The notes beneath the pieces are model-generated. The model was given only the letters and a program-made list of their open reading frames with translations. It ran no database searches and was not told the origin of the DNA. Positions 6,670-9,973 of a stretch of 9,973 nucleotides of DNA are shown here, in pieces. The stretch is from an uncultured Collinsella sp. (GTDB lineage: Bacteria > Actinomycetota > Coriobacteriia > Coriobacteriales > Coriobacteriaceae). The position numbers and the translations under genes are program-made. The DNA lies in the NCBI GenBank assembly GCA_900551185.1, contig URVF01000047.1, positions 1 through 9,973 on the forward strand, given 5' to 3'. Each line of letters starts with the position of its first letter. Position 1 is the stretch's first letter.

Positions 6670-7039
6670 TACCAATCAAGATAAGACCGCTCGTACGCCG
6701 CGCCTGACGATTGACCAGAGCGCCACGCCGGCGAGCGAACCTGTTGATTCCAAAGCAGAGGCAACTGAGTTACAAGACGCGGCGGCCGCGGATTTTGACG
6801 AGGCTATGGGTCTCATCAAGGGTACGGGCGCTGCCATCTGGAGCTATGCTGTGCGTCATCCCAACACCACGCTCGGTGCCGTCGCTGGCTTTATCCTTGC
6901 CGTGTTGGTGCTCACGCTCGGCCTGTGGGACACGCTCGTCATTGCATTCTTCGTGCTGATCGGCGCCGTGATCGGCCAAATTCGCGACGGCGAGAACGGG
7001 ATCGTCAACTTCTTCGGCCGTCTGTTTAGCGGCCGCTAA
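6662..7039 (+). CDS. DUF2273 family small membrane protein
   Basis: 125-residue protein. The N-terminal half (1-55) is polar, Ala/Asp/Thr-rich and probably disordered. A helical hairpin follows, at about residues 72-88 (LGAVAGFILAVLVLTLG) and 90-107 (TLVIAFFVLIGAVIGQI), with a short tail ending in NFFGRLFSGR. This small two-helix unit matches DUF2273 proteins that accompany asp23/amaP operons in Gram-positive bacteria; their exact role is not known. The start is GTG at 6662, with GGAGGT (6651-6656) 5 nt upstream. A longer open frame begins further back but lies inside amaP and is not conserved-looking. The 8-nt overlap with amaP and the 44-nt gap to asp23 support one operon. The N-terminal half is longer than in typical ~60-80 residue members. 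Confidence 0.82.
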   Translation: MSDTNQDKTARTPRLTIDQSATPASEPVDSKAEATELQDAAAADFDEAMGLIKGTGAAIWSYAVRHPNTTLGAVAGFILAVLVLTLGLWDTLVIAFFVLIGAVIGQIRDGENGIVNFFGRLFSGR

Positions 7040-7083
7040 TATGTATTCGACTGTCGCATCCGCGGCAGGCATAAGGAGGAACC

Positions 7084-7605
7084 ATGGCTTTTAACACGAA
7101 GGTCGATGTAGCCGATACCGAGCTCGAGGCAGACGAGACCGTCACCGCCGAGGCCGAGGACGTAACGCTCGAGGACGAGGCGCTCGTCGAGGCCGAGCCC
7201 GTCGATGACGCGGACGTGGATGATGAGGAAACAGACGAGTCCGAGGACTCGCTGACCTATTCCAACGGTGTGATCGAGAAGATCGTCGCCATGGCCACCC
7301 GCGAGGTTCCGCACGTCCTGGGCATGAAGGGTAACCTCATGCACTTTGTGCAGGAGCAGTTCGGTGCCGAGAATCTGACCAAGGGCGTGACGGTCGAGGT
7401 CACCGATGACAATCGCGTGGTCGTCAACATCTCCGTCATTATCGAGTACGGCGCCTATGCGCCCGCGATCTTCGACGATGTCAAGGCACGTGTCACCGAG
7501 CGTCTTGCCGCGATGACCGGCCTTGAGGTGGCGGGTGTCAACCTGCGCATCGAGGACGTCATCACCCCCGAGGAGTACGAGCACCGCACCAGCCAGCACG
7601 AATAA
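7084..7605 (+). CDS. asp23: Asp23/Gls24 family envelope stress response protein
   Basis: 173-residue protein. The Asp23/Gls24 domain covers about residues 58-165: LTYSNGVIEKIVAMATREVP, then the strand VTVEVTDDNRVVVNISVIIEYG and the helix-strand AVFDD-like segment ending in VNLRIEDVITPEEYE. Family members sit under the membrane, bound by AmaP, and respond to cell-wall or alkaline stress. The N-terminal 56 residues are a strongly acidic tract: 25 of residues 8-56 are Asp or Glu, with no Lys or Arg. This tract is not part of the domain. The ATG at 7084 has a strong AAGGAGG (7073-7079) 4 nt upstream, better than those of its operon partners, so it may be the most translated product. A hairpin repeat begins inside its stop codon and an intrinsic terminator follows. 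Confidence 0.93.
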   Translation: MAFNTKVDVADTELEADETVTAEAEDVTLEDEALVEAEPVDDADVDDEETDESEDSLTYSNGVIEKIVAMATREVPHVLGMKGNLMHFVQEQFGAENLTKGVTVEVTDDNRVVVNISVIIEYGAYAPAIFDDVKARVTERLAAMTGLEVAGVNLRIEDVITPEEYEHRTSQHE

Positions 7606-7656
7606 CCTTCCAAAAAGGGACAGGTTTGTTTTGGCAGGTTTTATCTGCGAAAACGT
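7604..7656 (+). repeat. GGGACAGG hairpin repeat, copy D
   Basis: AACCTTCCAAAA (7604-7615) and TTTTGGCAGGTT (7629-7640) pair with one mismatch around the 13-nt loop AGGGACAGGTTTG. The left arm starts in the asp23 stop codon (7603-7605). The whole of 7604-7656 is a near-identical inverted copy of 2728-2780 (49 of 53). It lies between asp23 and its terminator, as if inserted there. Confidence 0.85.
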
Positions 7657-7659
7657 AAA

Positions 7660-7700
7660 ACGGCCGACCGCGCAAGCAAAAGCGTGGCCGGCCGTTATTT
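7660..7700 (+). terminator. Intrinsic terminator of the amaP-DUF2273-asp23 operon
   Basis: ACGGCCG (7660-7666) pairs with CGGCCGT (7689-7695). After one mismatch the stem goes on as CCGCGC (7668-7673) with GCGTGG (7682-7687), including one G-T pair, and has an 8-nt loop. TTATTT follows. A-rich sequence lies before the stem, so it might also work from the other strand. Confidence 0.8.
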
Positions 7701-7742
7701 GTATGCCCCCCGATGTAGGCATACCGCTCGTCTAACTAGGGG

Positions 7743-7773
7743 TTGCAATCGTCGCTTTCCGCGTTACCCTAAT
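7743..7773 (+). promoter_or_regulatory. Possible promoter for the yitT-like gene
   Basis: TTGCAA (7743-7748) could serve as a -35, with CCTAAT (7768-7773) or TACCCT (7765-7770) as -10. Matches are only partial and spacing is 19 or 16 nt. A promoter is expected here because a strong terminator lies just upstream and the gene starts at 7814. Confidence 0.25.
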
Positions 7774-7813
7774 GGGCGCATTGTTTCCAAATTGTTAACG
7801 AGGGGTTGCCGTA

Positions 7814-8836
7814 ATGGCCGACGAGCACGAAACAGAAAGCAAGGCATGGGCGATTGAGGCCGCCGCGGCAGAGGCGGCATCGCGTGCTGCCGAGGAGGTG
7901 CATCGTCCTCCCGTGGTGCCGATGGAGCGCGTGGTTGATCGCACCGATATCGAGCGCGGCGAGCGTGTCGGTCAAAAGCGCAGCCAGGAGCCGGGCTTCC
8001 CGCGCTTTTTTGCCGAGCTCAATCTGGGCCTGATTCTTACGGCCTTCGCCATCGTTGCGTTTAAAACCCCTAATCACTTTGCTTTTGGCGGCACCTCGGG
8101 CGTGTCGGTCATTCTGTCCACGCTGTTCCCGACCCTGCCCGTCGGCGTTTTTATGTGGATTATCAACGCGGTTCTCGTCGTCTTGGGCTTTATCTTTTTG
8201 GAGCGCAAGGCAATCCTGTGGAGCGTCTTCGCCTCGTTTGCGCTTTCGGCCTATGTTTCGCTGTTTGAGCTTTTTATTCCGACCGATGTCTCTCTGACGG
8301 GTGATATGTGGCTCGACCTGTGCTTTGCCGTCATCTTGCCGGCGCTCGGCAGCGCTATTGTCTTTGATATTGGCGCCTCGACGGGTGGCACGGACATTCT
8401 TGCCATGATCCTCAAGCGCCGCACGACGCTCGAGATTGGCCGCGCGCTGCTGTTGGTTGATATCGGCATCGTGGCCATCGCGGCCTTTTTGTATGGCCCG
8501 CGTGTCGGTCTGTATTGTGTGCTCGGCCTGTTTGCCAAGACGCTTGTGGTCGACAAAGCCATTGAGAGCATTCACCTGCGCAAAGTCTGCACGGTCATTT
8601 GCTCCGAGCCCCTTAAGGTCGAGGAGTTTATCGTCAAGCATCTCAACCGTACGGCGACCATCAGTCGCGGCTACGGTGCCTTCTCGGGCAAGTGCGTGAC
8701 GGTGATCATGAGCGTGCTGAGCCGTCGCGAGGCCGTGCAGCTGCGCCGTTATGCGCGCGAGGTCGATCCGGGTGCCTTTATCACGATCGTCGACAGCTCC
8801 GAGATTGTCGGCAAGGGCTTCCGCGGAACGAACTAG
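7814..8836 (+). CDS. YitT family membrane protein with DUF2179 domain
   Basis: 340-residue protein of the YitT family (YitT membrane domain plus C-terminal DUF2179), inner membrane, function not established. Membrane helices are expected at about residues 70-84, 110-128, 133-154, 166-186, 208-226 and 229-246. Family motifs are FGGTSGVSVIL (91-101) and GASTGGTDILAMIL (187-200). The DUF2179 domain runs from about 257 to 335, ending PGAFITIVDSSEIVGKGF, which closely fits the family. YitT proteins are usually about 280-290 residues; this one has an extra N-terminal cytoplasmic extension of about 65 residues, rich in Ala and Glu. The ATG at 7814 has AGGGG (7801-7805) 8 nt upstream. No clear intrinsic terminator was found after it. 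Confidence 0.92.
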   Translation: MADEHETESKAWAIEAAAAEAASRAAEEVHRPPVVPMERVVDRTDIERGERVGQKRSQEPGFPRFFAELNLGLILTAFAIVAFKTPNHFAFGGTSGVSVILSTLFPTLPVGVFMWIINAVLVVLGFIFLERKAILWSVFASFALSAYVSLFELFIPTDVSLTGDMWLDLCFAVILPALGSAIVFDIGASTGGTDILAMILKRRTTLEIGRALLLVDIGIVAIAAFLYGPRVGLYCVLGLFAKTLVVDKAIESIHLRKVCTVICSEPLKVEEFIVKHLNRTATISRGYGAFSGKCVTVIMSVLSRREAVQLRRYAREVDPGAFITIVDSSEIVGKGFRGTN

Positions 8837-8985
8837 CACAGACGTATTCAACGAACCGCCTGCTGGCGCCGTGTACCTTGCAAATCGGTCATCTTTGAGT
8901 ATTTGACCCCACATTGGGCAATAATGATGCTAAAGACATCGTTTGCGATCCAAGTGATTTGTTCAAGATACGAAGGGATGATTCT
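8837..8985 (+). promoter_or_regulatory. Upstream region of the zinc-ribbon gene with candidate promoter
   Basis: This 149-nt gap has no gene of its own. AATAAT (8920-8925) matches the -10 consensus at 5 of 6 positions; TTGAGT (8895-8900), 19 nt upstream, is a fair -35. TTGACC (8903-8908) is a better -35, but it fits only the poor GATGCT at 8926. An in-frame ATG at 8914 falls inside this promoter region and lacks a ribosome site. Confidence 0.3.
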
Positions 8986-9925
8986 ATGTTCTGCTCGCAG
9001 TGTGGCGCCCCCATGGGCGATAACGACAAGTTCTGCGGCGTGTGTGGTGCTCCTAATGCCGGTGCCGCTGGCCCCGCTCCCCAGGGACAGCCTCAGCCCC
9101 AGCAGTTTGTTCCGCAACCGCCCGTGGCGAATGCGCCAAAGGGCTGTGTGGCTCAGGCGTTCCAAGATATGACCAAGACTCCGGGTGTGCTTCAGCGTGT
9201 ATGCCAAATCGCGTTTTTGCCGGCGCTGATTTGCGTTGTGTCGGTGCTCGTGTTGTTTATTCCCGTTATTGGCGGCATTGCGGCTGCCATCGGCTTTTTG
9301 GCAGCTTGCATTGCGAGCGTATGCGGTTCCGGCTTTGGCATCGAGTGGGGTCGCGATCTGTCGCTTAAGATCGATGACGGCATGGATCGTCCGCTGATGC
9401 GTTCCACGTCGTTTGGTCTCGGAGTCTTTTCGAGCGTTATTTCGGTCGTGCTCGAGGTTATCGCTGCCATTCCCGTTATCGGTGTAGTGCTTTCGCTGGT
9501 GGAGGGCGTGGTAATTGGCGCTGCGGGCTCGTATTCTTATTACGGCTCTTATGCGCTCGAGGCTGCGCTGTTTGGCTCGCTTGGCCTGCTTGTCCTGGCG
9601 CTAATTGCCTCGGCGATTCTGGGTGTCTTCTTTAAGATGTTCGCCGACATCGCCGTGATGCACTTTGCGGTGACCGGGCGTGTCGAGAGCGCGTTTTCGC
9701 TCGATAAGGTCTGGGCGGCGTTTAAGCACAACAAGACCAAGCTGTTCTGTGCTTCGTTCCTTCCCGAGTTTTTGACGGGCCTGGTCGCCAACGTTGTCAC
9801 ATGGATCTTGACGGTCGTCTTTGGCGCCATTGCCTCTGTCGGTATGTATAGCTACTACTATCGTCCTACGGGTATTGAGGCAATTGTTACCGGCGGTGGC
9901 GTCACGCTCGCGCTGTTCTTGGTGC
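8986..9925 (+). CDS. Zinc-ribbon multi-pass membrane protein, 3'-truncated
   Basis: About 313 genomic residues are visible before the adapter cuts the gene. The N-terminus is a zinc ribbon: MFCSQCGAPMGDNDKFCGVCGAP with CxxC pairs at residues 3-6 and 18-21. A Pro/Gln/Gly/Ala-rich linker follows (about 25-50). The rest is hydrophobic, with helices at about 77-94, 96-113, 141-165, 168-180, 196-223 and 264-286, and short Gly-rich turns. The arrangement recalls zinc-ribbon proteins with a DUF4013-like membrane part, but that match is from memory and moderate. The function is unknown. The ATG at 8986 is preferred over 8914 because AAGGGA lies just upstream and the zinc ribbon then starts at residue 2. 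The apparent C-terminal residues SYTHLTLPTILRV are adapter-encoded and not real. Confidence 0.75.
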
Positions 9926-9973
9926 CTGTCTCTTATACACATCTGACGCTGCCGACGATCTTACGCGTGTAGA
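9926..9973 (-). other. Nextera i5/read-1 adapter (sequencing artefact)
   Basis: Positions 9926-9958 are the reverse complement of the Nextera read-1 adapter, beginning with the Tn5 mosaic end CTGTCTCTTATACACATCT (9926-9944). Positions 9959-9966 (TCTTACGC) occupy the i5 index place and match the reverse complement of the index I recall as S517. Positions 9967-9973 (GTGTAGA) start the P5 primer. This is not genomic DNA. Confidence 0.99.

Noticed and set aside
7036..7722. Long minus-strand open frame opposite asp23, containing a KPAK/NLSLFGR-like peptide
   Set aside because: It is the shadow of asp23 extended through repeat D. The same peptide arises at copy B on the plus strand because both carry the repeat, not because of a shared protein.
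7769..8914. 381-codon minus-strand open frame opposite the yitT-like gene
   Set aside because: Its composition (runs of R, Q, D, K, A) is typical of a GC-rich antisense shadow, and the plus strand encodes a clear YitT protein.
8914..8985. Earlier ATG (8914) for the zinc-ribbon protein
   Set aside because: It has no ribosome site and overlaps the likely promoter; the start at 8986 puts the zinc ribbon at the N-terminus with AAGGGA upstream.
50..9925. CRISPR array, tRNA, rRNA, phage or transposase genes
   Set aside because: None of their hallmarks (regular direct repeats with spacers, cloverleaf with CCA, conserved rRNA blocks, integrase or DDE/Y1 motifs) was seen on either strand.

Overview
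The window is a short piece of a chromosome from a GC-rich Gram-positive anaerobe, most likely a Coriobacteriia species close to Collinsella. Four things suggest this: the codon usage, GTG starts with strong AGGAGG-type ribosome sites, the mix of actinobacterial-style and Firmicute-style genes (Asp23/AmaP, YitT), and the GGGACAGG hairpin repeats between genes. The assignment rests on gene content and general familiarity, not on a database search. Both ends are artificial. Bases 1-49 and 9926-9973 are Illumina Nextera adapters with their index bases, so the genomic part is about 50-9925 and the first and last genes are cut.

All ten genes lie on the + strand. 50-668 is the C-terminal part of a type III pantothenate kinase (CoA synthesis). 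It is followed by a dCMP deaminase (dTMP supply, 753-1277), a stand-alone NifU C-terminal domain Fe-S scaffold (1448-1726), and prolipoprotein diacylglyceryl transferase Lgt (1836-2657). Next comes a 727-residue polytopic membrane protein of the DUF6020 type (2802-4985), which may be a GT-C-like glycosyltransferase. YebC (5151-5957) follows.

6124-7605 is a compact operon, amaP - DUF2273 - asp23, which encodes a membrane anchor, a small membrane protein and an Asp23/Gls24 envelope-stress protein. It has a TATAAT box in front and an intrinsic terminator behind (7660-7700). Downstream are a YitT/DUF2179 membrane protein (7814-8836) and the start of a zinc-ribbon multi-pass membrane protein (8986 to the right adapter).

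The most unusual structure lies between the genes. Four hairpins (2664-2702, 2743-2781, 4987-5019, 7604-7640) share one plan: two variable but mutually complementary arms around a 13-nt loop carrying GGGACAGG. Three of them begin at or within a few bases of a stop codon. Two form a 53-bp inverted repeat pair about 4.9 kb apart. A fifth, diverged hairpin may sit right after coaX (667-705). No transposase, phage gene, CRISPR array, tRNA or rRNA was seen. The coding content is otherwise ordinary housekeeping and envelope genes.
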